Of a stretch of 64,000 nucleotides of DNA, positions 50,116-57,436 are shown piece after piece (positions within the stretch are counted from its first letter, which is position 1; the number at the start of each line of letters is the position of its first letter). This stretch comes from Agathobaculum hominis (GTDB lineage: Bacteria; Bacillota; Clostridia; Oscillospirales; Butyricicoccaceae). The stretch covers positions 62,001 through 126,000 of the forward strand of contig NZ_JACOPK010000002.1 of the NCBI RefSeq assembly GCF_014288055.1. Direction: 5' to 3'. A model generated the notes under the pieces. That model saw only the letters and a list, made by a program, of their open reading frames with translations, searched no databases and was not told where the DNA came from. The position numbers and the translations under genes were made by a program.

Positions 50116-50652
50116 ATGGCAGACGCTGCAAAATGGTATGTAGTACACACATACTCCGGCTACGAAAACAAGGTAGCCTCTTCGATTGAAAAGGCGGTCG
50201 AAAACCGCCGTCTGCACGATCTCATCACCGCCGTCAACATCCCGACCGAGAAGGTCGTCGAGGTAAAGGACGGCAAGAGCCGCGAGGTTGAGCGCAAGCT
50301 CTACCCGGGCTACGTTCTCGTCAAGATGGTCATGACCGACGAGACCTGGTATCTGGTGCGCAACACGCGCGGCTGTACCGGTTTTCTGGGTCAGGACAAG
50401 TCGGGCGGCTCCAAGCCAATCCCGCTGACCGAGGAAGAGATCATCGCGATGGGCGTTGAGAAGCGCGAGATCGAAGTAAATTATGCCGCCGGCGACAGTG
50501 TTCGCGTTATCGACGGCCCCCTGGCAGGCTTTATCGGCGTAGTATCGTCGGTCGAGCCGGATAAGAACAAGGTCGACGTTACCGTCTCCATGTTCGGCCG
50601 CGAGACCCCGGTCGAGCTCGAGCTCGATCAGGTCGAAACACTCGACGAGTGA
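50116..50652 (+). CDS. nusG: Transcription termination/antitermination protein NusG
   Basis: 178 residues. The N-terminal NGN domain starts AAKWYVVHTYSGYENKV; the C-terminal KOW domain has GDSVRVIDGPLAGFIGVVSS. ATAAGGAGG site. Downstream, a hairpin train precedes rplK. Confidence 0.96.
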   Translation: MADAAKWYVVHTYSGYENKVASSIEKAVENRRLHDLITAVNIPTEKVVEVKDGKSREVERKLYPGYVLVKMVMTDETWYLVRNTRGCTGFLGQDKSGGSKPIPLTEEEIIAMGVEKREIEVNYAAGDSVRVIDGPLAGFIGVVSSVEPDKNKVDVTVSMFGRETPVELELDQVETLDE

Positions 50653-50658
50653 TTACTG

Positions 50659-50756
50659 GCTGCCCCGCGCAGCCTGAAACAGCACCGCGCAAGGTGCTTT
50701 ACGCAGAGAGAAAGACTCTCTGCCAGAGTGGGAGAGTGTAAACGCACACTCGCCAG
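50659..50756 (+). repeat. Hairpin train between nusG and rplK
   Basis: GGCTG/CAGCC (about 50658-50674), AGCACC/GGTGCT followed by TTA (about 50680-50700), GCAGAGAG/CTCTCTGC (50703-50723), GAGTGT/ACACTC (50734-50751). The AGCACC..GGTGCTTTA module also opens the train at 16755. It could act as a ribosomal-protein leader or as a repeat; the sequence alone does not decide. Confidence 0.6.
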
Positions 50757-50789
50757 CCACCACATTTTTTGAAGGAGGAACCTTTCAAC

Positions 50790-51215
50790 ATGGCACAGAA
50801 AGTAGTAGGTTATATCAAGCTCCAGATTCCCGCAGGCAAGGCAACCCCGGCTCCCCCGGTAGGTCCGGCTCTCGGCCAGCACGGCGTCAACATCATGGCG
50901 TTCACCAAGGAATTCAACGAGCGCACCAAGAACGAAGCAGGCATGATCATCCCGGTCATCATCACCGTTTACGCTGACCGTTCGTTCAGCTTCGTTACCA
51001 AGACTCCCCCGGCTCCGGTTCTGATCAAGAAGGCATGCGGCATCGAGTCCGGTTCTGCTGTACCGAACAAGACCAAGGTCGCTCAGCTGTCCAAGGCTGA
51101 CTGCCAGAAGATCGCGGAGACCAAGATGCCCGACCTGAATGCTGCATCCCTCGAGGCTGCTATGAGCATGATCGCAGGCACCGCTCGTTCGATGGGTATC
51201 ACCGTCGAGGAGTAA
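50790..51215 (+). CDS. rplK: 50S ribosomal protein L11 (uL11)
   Basis: Stalk-base protein and target site of thiopeptides. 141 residues, exact family length, from ATG 50790 (GAAGGAGGAAC upstream). KLQIPAGKATPAPPVGPALG and the C-terminal GTARSMGITVEE are conserved. Confidence 0.97.
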   Translation: MAQKVVGYIKLQIPAGKATPAPPVGPALGQHGVNIMAFTKEFNERTKNEAGMIIPVIITVYADRSFSFVTKTPPAPVLIKKACGIESGSAVPNKTKVAQLSKADCQKIAETKMPDLNAASLEAAMSMIAGTARSMGITVEE

Positions 51216-51396
51216 TCTTCGATTTTGAAAAGGGCTCTCGAGCAAACGGAGAAGCCTCTGCACGAGACGCATGACGCGCCCCGGCGGCGTTTTTCCGGAG
51301 AGACCTTACTTGTTAGTTGAACGCATTTGCGGCTACCTGCCGCATACAGTGGGAGGGTTATTTAGTTCCCGCTTAACCACTTAAGGAGGATTTATT

Positions 51397-52092
51397 GTGC
51401 ATAAAGGTAAAAAGTATGTAGACAGCGCAAAGACGATCGACCGCAGCAAGCAGTACGAGCCGGCTGACGCGCTTTCCGCCGTTGTTTCCACCGCCAAGGC
51501 TAAGTTCGATGAGACCATCGAGCTGCACGTAAAGCTTGGCGTTGACTCCCGTCACGCAGACCAGCAGGTTCGCGGCGCTATCGTTCTGCCGCACGGCACT
51601 GGCAAGAACGTTCGCGTAGCTGTTTTCGCGAAGGGCCCGAAGGCTGATGAGGCTCTGGCTGCCGGCGCAGACATCGTAGGCGCAGAGGACCTGATGGAGC
51701 GCATCCAGAAGGAGAACTTCTTCGAGTTCGACGTAGTTATCGCTACTCCGGACATGATGGGCGTTGTCGGCCGTCTGGGCCGCGTGCTTGGTCCTAAGGG
51801 CCTCATGCCGAACCCGAAGGCTGGTACCGTCTCCATGGACGTTACCAAGGCTGTCAAGGAGTCCAAGGCTGGTAAGATCGAGTACCGTCTCGACAAGACC
51901 AACATCATCCACTGCCCGATCGGCAAGGCATCCTTCGGCGCTGAGAAGCTGACTGACAACTTCAACGCACTGATGGGCGCTATCATCAAGGCTAAGCCGG
52001 CTGCTGCAAAGGGCCAGTACGTACGCTCCTGCGTCGTAGCTTCTACCATGGGCCCCGGCATCAAGGTAAGCACCGCTAAGATGATCGGCTAA
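51397..52092 (+). CDS. rplA: 50S ribosomal protein L1 (uL1)
   Basis: E-site stalk protein. GTG start 51397 with AAGGAGG upstream; 231 residues. VLPHGTGKNVRVAVFAKGP, GRVLGPKGLMPNPKAGTV and CVVASTMGPGIKVSTAKMIG are conserved. The 181-bp gap after rplK holds no gene. A terminator follows directly, so rplJ-rplL-rpoBC are not in this operon. Confidence 0.97.
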   Translation: MHKGKKYVDSAKTIDRSKQYEPADALSAVVSTAKAKFDETIELHVKLGVDSRHADQQVRGAIVLPHGTGKNVRVAVFAKGPKADEALAAGADIVGAEDLMERIQKENFFEFDVVIATPDMMGVVGRLGRVLGPKGLMPNPKAGTVSMDVTKAVKESKAGKIEYRLDKTNIIHCPIGKASFGAEKLTDNFNALMGAIIKAKPAAAKGQYVRSCVVASTMGPGIKVSTAKMIG

Positions 52093-52104
52093 TTGATCAC
52101 AAAC

Positions 52105-52133
52105 AAAAAGACACCCGACAGGGTGTCTTTTTT
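52105..52133 (+). terminator. Rho-independent terminator after rplA
   Basis: AAAAAGACACCC, 4-base loop, GGGTGTCTTTTTT. Very strong. Confidence 0.93.
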
Positions 52134-52150
52134 GTTGAAATAAAGCAATA

Positions 52151-52195
52151 GAAAGTCCGGAGAACAGGGGAAATGAACCTGTTCTCCGGACTTTC
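52151..52195 (-). terminator. Long perfect hairpin at the end of spoVAE
   Basis: 18-bp perfect stem GAAAGTCCGGAGAACAGG (52151-52168) with CCTGTTCTCCGGACTTTC (52178-52195) and a 9-base loop. It touches the spoVAE stop. The T-rich tail on the minus strand is moderate, so it acts as a terminator or a 3'-end stabiliser. Confidence 0.7.
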
Positions 52196-52550
52196 AGCTT
52201 TTAGATTTCGGTTTCGCGATCAGCGCGAACAGACAGCCGAAGGTGATGGCGGCGGCGATGCCGCCGGCCGCACCGGTCACGCCGCCGGTAAACACGCCGA
52301 TGAGGCCGCTCTCCGCGACCGCCTTGGCCACGCCCTTGGCGAGCGAGTAGCCGAACCCGAGTAGGGGAACGGTCGCGCCGGCTCCGGCATAGTCGACAAG
52401 CGGCTGATAGACGCCGACGGCCTGCAGGAATACGCCGAGCACGACGAGCGACACCAGAATACGGGCGGGCGTCAGTTTGGTGCGGTCGATGAAGATCTGA
52501 CAGATTGCACAGATCGCGCCGCCGACCCAGAATGCGTTCCAGTAATTCAT
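52194..52550 (-). CDS. spoVAE: Stage V sporulation protein AE
   Basis: 118 residues, the normal size, from ATG 52550: MNYWNAFWVGGAICAICQIF, with several membrane helices and TVPLLGFGYSLAKGVAKAVA. Part of the SpoVA channel that moves Ca-dipicolinate into and out of the spore. Its start overlaps the end of spoVAD (ATGA). Upstream genes of the operon are displaced by the recombinase block. Confidence 0.92.
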   Translation of the reverse strand: MNYWNAFWVGGAICAICQIFIDRTKLTPARILVSLVVLGVFLQAVGVYQPLVDYAGAGATVPLLGFGYSLAKGVAKAVAESGLIGVFTGGVTGAAGGIAAAITFGCLFALIAKPKSKS

Positions 52551-52948
52551 GCGCCGCTCCTTTCCAGCACGACTGCGTGACAGATTCCGGCGATCGGCTG
52601 TGACTGCTGCACCGAGGTCGGGCTCATCATCGCGCCGGTCCCGGCGAATATCATGCGGCGTATCTTCCCCTCGTGCATATCGCGCAGAAGCGGTCCGCAC
52701 AGTACAGCCGCCGAGCAGCCGCAGCCTGACCCGCCTGCATGAGCATCCTGTGTATCACCGAACAGCAGGATGCCGCAGTCTGAATAGACCGGGGAAAGGT
52801 CGATGCCGTCTTCGCGCAGCAGCGTCAGCAGCAGATCTGCGCCGACCCTGCCGAGGTCGCCGGTCACGATGCAGTCAAAGTCGGTCGGCTGTGCGCCGAG
52901 CTCGCGCAGCAGGCAGGAAAGCGTGTCGCAGGCAGCGGGGGAAGATGG
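52547..52948 (-). pseudogene. spoVAD: 3' fragment of spoVAD, cut by an integrated element
   Basis: Only the last 130 or so residues of a roughly 340-residue protein remain. From about 52940 downward the frame matches the SpoVAD C-terminal part: PAACDTLSCLLRELG, then IVTGDLGRVGADLLLTLLRE, HAGGSGCGCSA and IFAGTGAMMSPTSVQQSQPI. Upstream of that the frame runs into the last codons of the serine recombinase gene in another phase and loses similarity. The break corresponds to the MAPAAADT region of B. subtilis SpoVAD (about residue 190). The N-terminal half is not found in the rest of the window. Confidence 0.82.
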
Positions 52949-52962
52949 TGTTTTAGGACTAT
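52935..52962. mobile_element. Candidate attachment junction (element end inside spoVAD)
   Basis: The recombinase stop (52959-52961) and the first recognisable spoVAD codon (about 52940) are within 25 bp, so the crossover point must lie here. Serine-integrase cores are only 2-3 bp and I cannot define it without the partner site. Confidence 0.5.
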
Positions 52963-54623
52963 GCGGTCTTTCCATGCTTGCGGATATAGTCCTGTGCTGC
53001 CGCATAGGCATCCGAAAATTTGAATTTTATCGTGATTTTACCGCCTTCGTGTACATAAATCATGTCGATGAGTTCGACAATGACTTCGCGCGTCAGCGTT
53101 TGCAGATTGCGGTATTTGACGAACTGCGACAGGAACGAGTTGGTTTCATCTACGCCGTTCTGCGCCTCGTCGATGCGCGTTTGCAGGGACGCAAGGCGCG
53201 TGTCCAGCCTGGCCTGCTGCTGCTCAAACTGCTCCTTCAGCCGATGGTATTCCTCGCGGGAGATGTCACCGGCCTTCCAGTCCGGATACAGGGACAGCTT
53301 CATCTGTTCGATGCGTTCACGCTCGGTTTCAAGCTGTGCCCGCTCGGTTTGCAGATGGTCTGCGGAACGGCTGCGCGCGCCGCTGCGGTTGATCTCGGCA
53401 ATCAGTTCATCCATCTCGACCGCCAGCGCGATCTGGCTGCGGAGCGTTTCGAGTACGGCCTGTTCCAGACGGTCGCTGCGGATGGTATGCTTCGTGCAGG
53501 CGCCGCTGTGCTGCTTCTTAAACGTCGAGCAGATGTAGTAGTGGTAGCTGCCATAGGGCTGGGAAATCTGCTTGCGGTTCATCGCCTTGCCGCAGTCCGC
53601 GCAGCGGAGAAAACCGGAGAACAGGTAGACTTTAGGCTGCGCCGGTGCGGTGCGCGTGTCGCGCTCAAAAAGCGCCTGTGCTTTGTCGAACAGTTCGATG
53701 GGGATGATGGCCTCATGTGTCTGCTCAACGGTGATCCAGTCTTCCTCAGGAACGGCCTCGCTGACGTGTAGCTTGTAGCTTTTTGTGCGGTTTTTGCCCT
53801 GTACCATCGTGCCGGTGTACAGCGGATTGCGTAGAATGCGGCGTACCGAGCTGTCCGGCCACAGACCGTCCAGTTTATCCGATGCGGGGTGACAGTAGTT
53901 CATGCCCTGCTGCCGTTTGTAGGCGGATGGATTCGGGACGCCCTGTTCGTTCAGTCGCTTTGCGATGCCGAGCACACTCGTGCCGCCGATGAACCAGTTG
54001 AAAATATCGCGTACAATCGCAGCGGCTGTTTCGTCAATTAGCAGACGGCTGTGGTCATTCGGGTCTTTGCGGTAGCCGTAGGATGCGAACGAGCCGATAA
54101 ATTTGCCCTGCCGGCGCTTCAAATCAAGCGAAGCGCGGACCTTGTTCGAGATGTCGCGGGCGTATTCATCGTTGAGGATGTTCTTGAACGGTACGACGAG
54201 ATTGTTCACCGAGCGTGGGTCGAGGTAGCTGTCCACGTTGTCGCTGACCGAGATGAAGCGCACGTTCAGCAGGGGAAAAACGTGTTCCAAATACTCGCCG
54301 ACGCCGACGTAGTTACGGCCCAATCGGGACAGATCCTTGACAATCACGCAGTTGACGATGCCGGCGCGCAGGTCATTGAGCATGCGCTGAAAGTCCGGCC
54401 GGTCGAAGTCGGTGCCGGTGCAGCCGTCATCGGTATACAGCCGGGGCGCAGCCATGTCGGTCTGCGTGTCTACGAACTCGGTCAGCAGCTCGCGCTGGCT
54501 GGCGATGCTGTTGCTTTCTTCGCGGTCGCCGTCCTCACGTGAGAGACGAATATAGAGTGCGGGTGCCCACAGGGTTGTGGATAATTTTGCGGACGGTTGT
54601 CCATATTTACTTTTTCGAGCCAT
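52959..54623 (-). CDS. Large serine recombinase (site-specific integrase)
   Basis: 554 residues from ATG 54623 (GGAAGGAGG upstream); the longer frame to 54677 lacks a site. Resolvase domain with nucleophile Ser28 in YIRLSREDGD and the partner motif VNCVIVKDLSRLGRNYVGVG; recombinase domain (GKFIGSFASYGYRKDPNDHS); zinc ribbon with CADCGKAMNRK and later cysteines; C-terminal coiled coil (about 410-500). This is the TndX/CTn type that integrates and excises elements. Its gene end marks one end of the element inside spoVAD. Confidence 0.93.
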   Translation of the reverse strand: MARKSKYGQPSAKLSTTLWAPALYIRLSREDGDREESNSIASQRELLTEFVDTQTDMAAPRLYTDDGCTGTDFDRPDFQRMLNDLRAGIVNCVIVKDLSRLGRNYVGVGEYLEHVFPLLNVRFISVSDNVDSYLDPRSVNNLVVPFKNILNDEYARDISNKVRASLDLKRRQGKFIGSFASYGYRKDPNDHSRLLIDETAAAIVRDIFNWFIGGTSVLGIAKRLNEQGVPNPSAYKRQQGMNYCHPASDKLDGLWPDSSVRRILRNPLYTGTMVQGKNRTKSYKLHVSEAVPEEDWITVEQTHEAIIPIELFDKAQALFERDTRTAPAQPKVYLFSGFLRCADCGKAMNRKQISQPYGSYHYYICSTFKKQHSGACTKHTIRSDRLEQAVLETLRSQIALAVEMDELIAEINRSGARSRSADHLQTERAQLETERERIEQMKLSLYPDWKAGDISREEYHRLKEQFEQQQARLDTRLASLQTRIDEAQNGVDETNSFLSQFVKYRNLQTLTREVIVELIDMIYVHEGGKITIKFKFSDAYAAAQDYIRKHGKTA

Positions 54624-54679
54624 TGGGGTGCCTCCTTCCAAAAAACAGGCGGCACGCTGATGACTGTGTTTGCACATTT

Positions 54680-54708
54680 ATTGTACCACAGCGCGCAGCG
54701 TACCGCAA
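54680..54708 (-). promoter_or_regulatory. Promoter of the serine recombinase gene
   Basis: On the minus strand TTGCGG (54708-54703), 17-bp spacer, TACAAT (54685-54680). Confidence 0.6.
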
Positions 54709-54738
54709 GTTTCAAGATATATTATCCGGTTTTTGACA

Positions 54739-54954
54739 CTATTGCAGCTGTCTGCACATGCCGGTCAGGCAGGCTTGCAGGCTGGGCGCGCTGTCGTCAA
54801 ACAGTACCTCGACCTCAGTGTCGCCGACGCGGAAGCGGTGCGGGTCGCCGATGGCGGCGGCGAACAGGCGCAGCCGCTCGTTCACCGGCAGGGTCGGGTC
54901 AATGCGCGCCTCGCGGATGTCGGGGAGCGGGCAGGTGGGTGTGGACTTGAGCAT
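54739..54954 (-). CDS. Small mobile-element protein (DUF6870-like)
   Basis: 71 residues: IREARIDPTLPVNERLRLFA and DPHRFRVGDTEVEVLFDDSA. The pattern 'IDPxLPxxER...' with 'GDxxVxVxF' resembles small proteins I associate with Firmicutes integrative elements, annotated DUF6870. The match is from memory, so treat the name as tentative. AAGGAGG site before ATG 54954. Function unknown. Confidence 0.6.
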   Translation of the reverse strand: MLKSTPTCPLPDIREARIDPTLPVNERLRLFAAAIGDPHRFRVGDTEVEVLFDDSAPSLQACLTGMCRQLQ

Positions 54955-55062
54955 GAGGGTAACCTCCTTTGGTTTGGGTGGATAACGGAGACATTGTATA
55001 TTCTTTCCATTGTTATACTATATATGCGGCTGGTGGGGATAATCGGATTTCGCCATATCAGA

Positions 55063-55106
55063 CACCTGCGGAACCGCGCCTGTGTTGCGGCTCGATGTCG
55101 CAGGTG
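55063..55106. promoter_or_regulatory. Nested inverted repeat inside the element
   Basis: CACCTGCG (55063-55070) and CGCAGGTG (55099-55106) enclose GAACCGC/GCGGCTC. It lies in the 169-bp gap between the two minus-strand genes. It could be a terminator without T-run or a cis site for replication or transfer. Confidence 0.4.
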
Positions 55107-55123
55107 CTATACTGAGAACGGGA

Positions 55124-56890
55124 TTACTCGCGCGCCTGTTCTGCGAAAAGTTCATATTTCTCGGCGTTGTCACGCAGCGTCTCTACATCAATCAGCAGAA
55201 CACGAGGCAGGGAACGTTTGCCGTCCTTGATCTTGCCGAGGTGAACGGTATTGCTCTTATCCTCATTTATGGTCAGACAGCCGATATCCTTTAGATAGTC
55301 GGTAATCTTTCGGCTGGAGTAGTTCTGATAGCCGTTCTGATTGCGGATAAACTGGACAAGCGCGGTCTGCTTGATGCCGACCTGTTTGATGACGCCCTTC
55401 TTCTCCTTCCAGATGATGCCGTTTCGCTTGAAAAGTTTTTCTTTTTTACGACAGAGCTTAAATTCGTCGCTCTCTATCGCTTCACAGAGCAGAAAAGCGA
55501 TGTTACCTTCCTTGAGCTGTGATTGAATCCTGCGGAATTCCGTAACCTGCTTGCGGACAGAGCGGTGAATCGCCTCCCAAAACTTCTCGTTGAGAGCATG
55601 CTCGTCACTGGAAGGCAATTCCATGCGCGCTTTGATCATCTCAACCATACCCACAAAGGCCCACTGGAGCAGAGCGAGGTTGTCCTGAATGCGGCGCTCG
55701 CGTGTGAGCAGCTCCGTAAACTCGTCTGCACCGTCGGCGCGGAGATTGATTGGAATATTCGGTGAATTGACGATTTTGTGAAGCAGTTCGATAGCGTGGT
55801 CATAGTTGTCCGCAAACCAGTCGGCGAACTCCTCGAGGACCGCTCCAATCAGAGCAGGACAGACGTCATCGGTCAGATTTAACTTTTTTTCAAGGTACAC
55901 GAAAATACTGCGTGTGAGCTCGGAAACGCCGTCCAGCACGAACTCAGCTGTCAAGGCAATTCCGGAGGTGCAATCGCGATGATCGGTCTTCCCGGTTTTA
56001 CCCTTCTTGGTAGAGTCGCCTTCGTTGGCAGCCAGACGGAGCATGGCTCCGCCGAGCGTCTTGCGATGCGCTTCGATGGTACGCGAGGAGGAATGGGCGA
56101 GGTCGTCGATGATGACCACACATCCCGGGTTCTCCGAAAGCGTGTCGCGCACGGATGCTTCTGTGCTCACCGCCTCCAGCATAAGTGCCGGTTTACCTGG
56201 GGTTCCGATGCGTTCGGTGTATCCGAAGACACGACGGGCAAGCGTCGTCTTGCCGCTCGACTGAACACCGGTTATGTATAGACCGCCCTGCAACGGATGC
56301 TGCTCGGCAGTCAGGACATCGCGGCGCGAGACAAGAAAGGCATATGCAACCGGCAAAATCAGAGCTGCATCGTTCTCAAGCAACGTCCTGACCAGAGTCG
56401 GCACCGGTCTGTCGATACTATTCGTAATGCGATAGGTGTTGGTCGGCTTGATCATATACGGAACCTCGAGCTTGGTCGAACCTGCGACACGTCCGTTCCA
56501 CACGGTGACATGCTGACCATCCGCCAGACGGTAGGTGCCGTTGCCCGGCAGGTAAACGCCGCGCTGGCACTCACCGGGGCGCCCAGTTTTGGAAAGCTGG
56601 TCGACGATGTACTTCTGGACGAGAGGTGCATAGCCGGTCTTGAGGAGCACAGCGCGCGGCTCTTCGGCGACAATTGTGCGTGCCAGATTTGAGGTCATGG
56701 GCAGGGTAAGGCTGCGCACGGAACCGTCCTCTAAAATCAGCTGGATACCCAGGTATGCCGGGATGTCGTCCTGTGAACCCTCCAGAGGATAGTACGCGGT
56801 TTCAATCACCGGGGTGAAGTTAGTCATCTGCTTGGGCTCATGCTCGCCGTCCTGAACATACAGCGTGTAGTCAATGCTATAAACATCCAT
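55124..56890 (-). CDS. P-loop ATPase of an integrative element (DUF927/primase-helicase-like)
   Basis: 588 residues. Walker A GVQSSGKTTLARRVFG (about residues 229-244) and Walker B VVIIDDLAHS (about 280-289), in the middle of a long protein. RGVYLPGNGTYRLADGQHVT lies in the N-terminal part, and winged-helix-like segments (IKQTALVQFIRNQNGYQNYS) near the C-terminus. It resembles DUF927-type helicase/primase partners found in integrative elements. A role in element replication or maintenance is inference. It ends 3 bp after the preceding small gene. Confidence 0.65.
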   Translation of the reverse strand: MDVYSIDYTLYVQDGEHEPKQMTNFTPVIETAYYPLEGSQDDIPAYLGIQLILEDGSVRSLTLPMTSNLARTIVAEEPRAVLLKTGYAPLVQKYIVDQLSKTGRPGECQRGVYLPGNGTYRLADGQHVTVWNGRVAGSTKLEVPYMIKPTNTYRITNSIDRPVPTLVRTLLENDAALILPVAYAFLVSRRDVLTAEQHPLQGGLYITGVQSSGKTTLARRVFGYTERIGTPGKPALMLEAVSTEASVRDTLSENPGCVVIIDDLAHSSSRTIEAHRKTLGGAMLRLAANEGDSTKKGKTGKTDHRDCTSGIALTAEFVLDGVSELTRSIFVYLEKKLNLTDDVCPALIGAVLEEFADWFADNYDHAIELLHKIVNSPNIPINLRADGADEFTELLTRERRIQDNLALLQWAFVGMVEMIKARMELPSSDEHALNEKFWEAIHRSVRKQVTEFRRIQSQLKEGNIAFLLCEAIESDEFKLCRKKEKLFKRNGIIWKEKKGVIKQVGIKQTALVQFIRNQNGYQNYSSRKITDYLKDIGCLTINEDKSNTVHLGKIKDGKRSLPRVLLIDVETLRDNAEKYELFAEQARE

Positions 56891-56893
56891 TTG

Positions 56894-57178
56894 TTAGTCC
56901 TCCTCGAATTCGTCGATATTGGTTTCGTTCCAGTCCCAGCCTGCTGCCTCGTCCTCAGCGGATGCCGGAAGCGCCGGGCGCTCGGTCAGCTCCTCCATTG
57001 CGGTGTCAGCAGCGATCACATCGGGCGGCGCCTCGACGGCGGTCTTGTCCGGCTCCTGCTTCGGATGCAGGGAGGGGACAATGAAAAGGTTGATGTTGCC
57101 GACATCGCGGCGGCGCGCAGCCTTCTTGCCGTCATGCGGTGGGTCTGACCAACGGTTGAAATGCTTAACATGTTGCAT
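56894..57178 (-). CDS. Small acidic hypothetical protein of the element
   Basis: 94 residues. Basic N-terminal part (HFNRWSDPPHDGKKAARRRD), then a long acidic Ala/Glu/Asp stretch ending NETNIDEFEED. No domain recognised. It is likely co-translated with the ATPase (3 bp apart) and so may be its accessory factor. First gene of the minus-strand pair; a TATAAT at 57278-57273 (minus strand) may be its promoter, but the -35 is poor. Confidence 0.6.
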   Translation of the reverse strand: MQHVKHFNRWSDPPHDGKKAARRRDVGNINLFIVPSLHPKQEPDKTAVEAPPDVIAADTAMEELTERPALPASAEDEAAGWDWNETNIDEFEED

Positions 57179-57377
57179 AGGGTCTTTACTCCTTTCGCGT
57201 TTTTCCGGGAAAACTTCCCGGAAATTCCGCTGTTTCCAGCATTGCTGCCCGAAGAATTTGGTTGATAACTCTATTATAGGGTGAAAATAAAAAAACGGGA
57301 TTGAGACGTCGTTTTAATGTAAATTTCGGTGTTTACGAGGAAAATGTAGATTTATAAGACGAAAAAGTTCGGAAATA

Positions 57378-57415
57378 TTCGATGAAGCATACAACGGAGC
57401 ACGCAATTCATCGAA
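57378..57415 (+). promoter_or_regulatory. Inverted repeat upstream of the 599-residue gene (operator-like)
   Basis: TTCGATGAA (57378-57386) and TTCATCGAA (57407-57415), perfect 9-bp arms 20 bp apart, with a related CGATGA at 57422. It sits 22 bp before the start codon between divergent units, a good position for autoregulation. Confidence 0.5.
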
Positions 57416-57436
57416 AATAGCCGATGAGAGGGGAAT

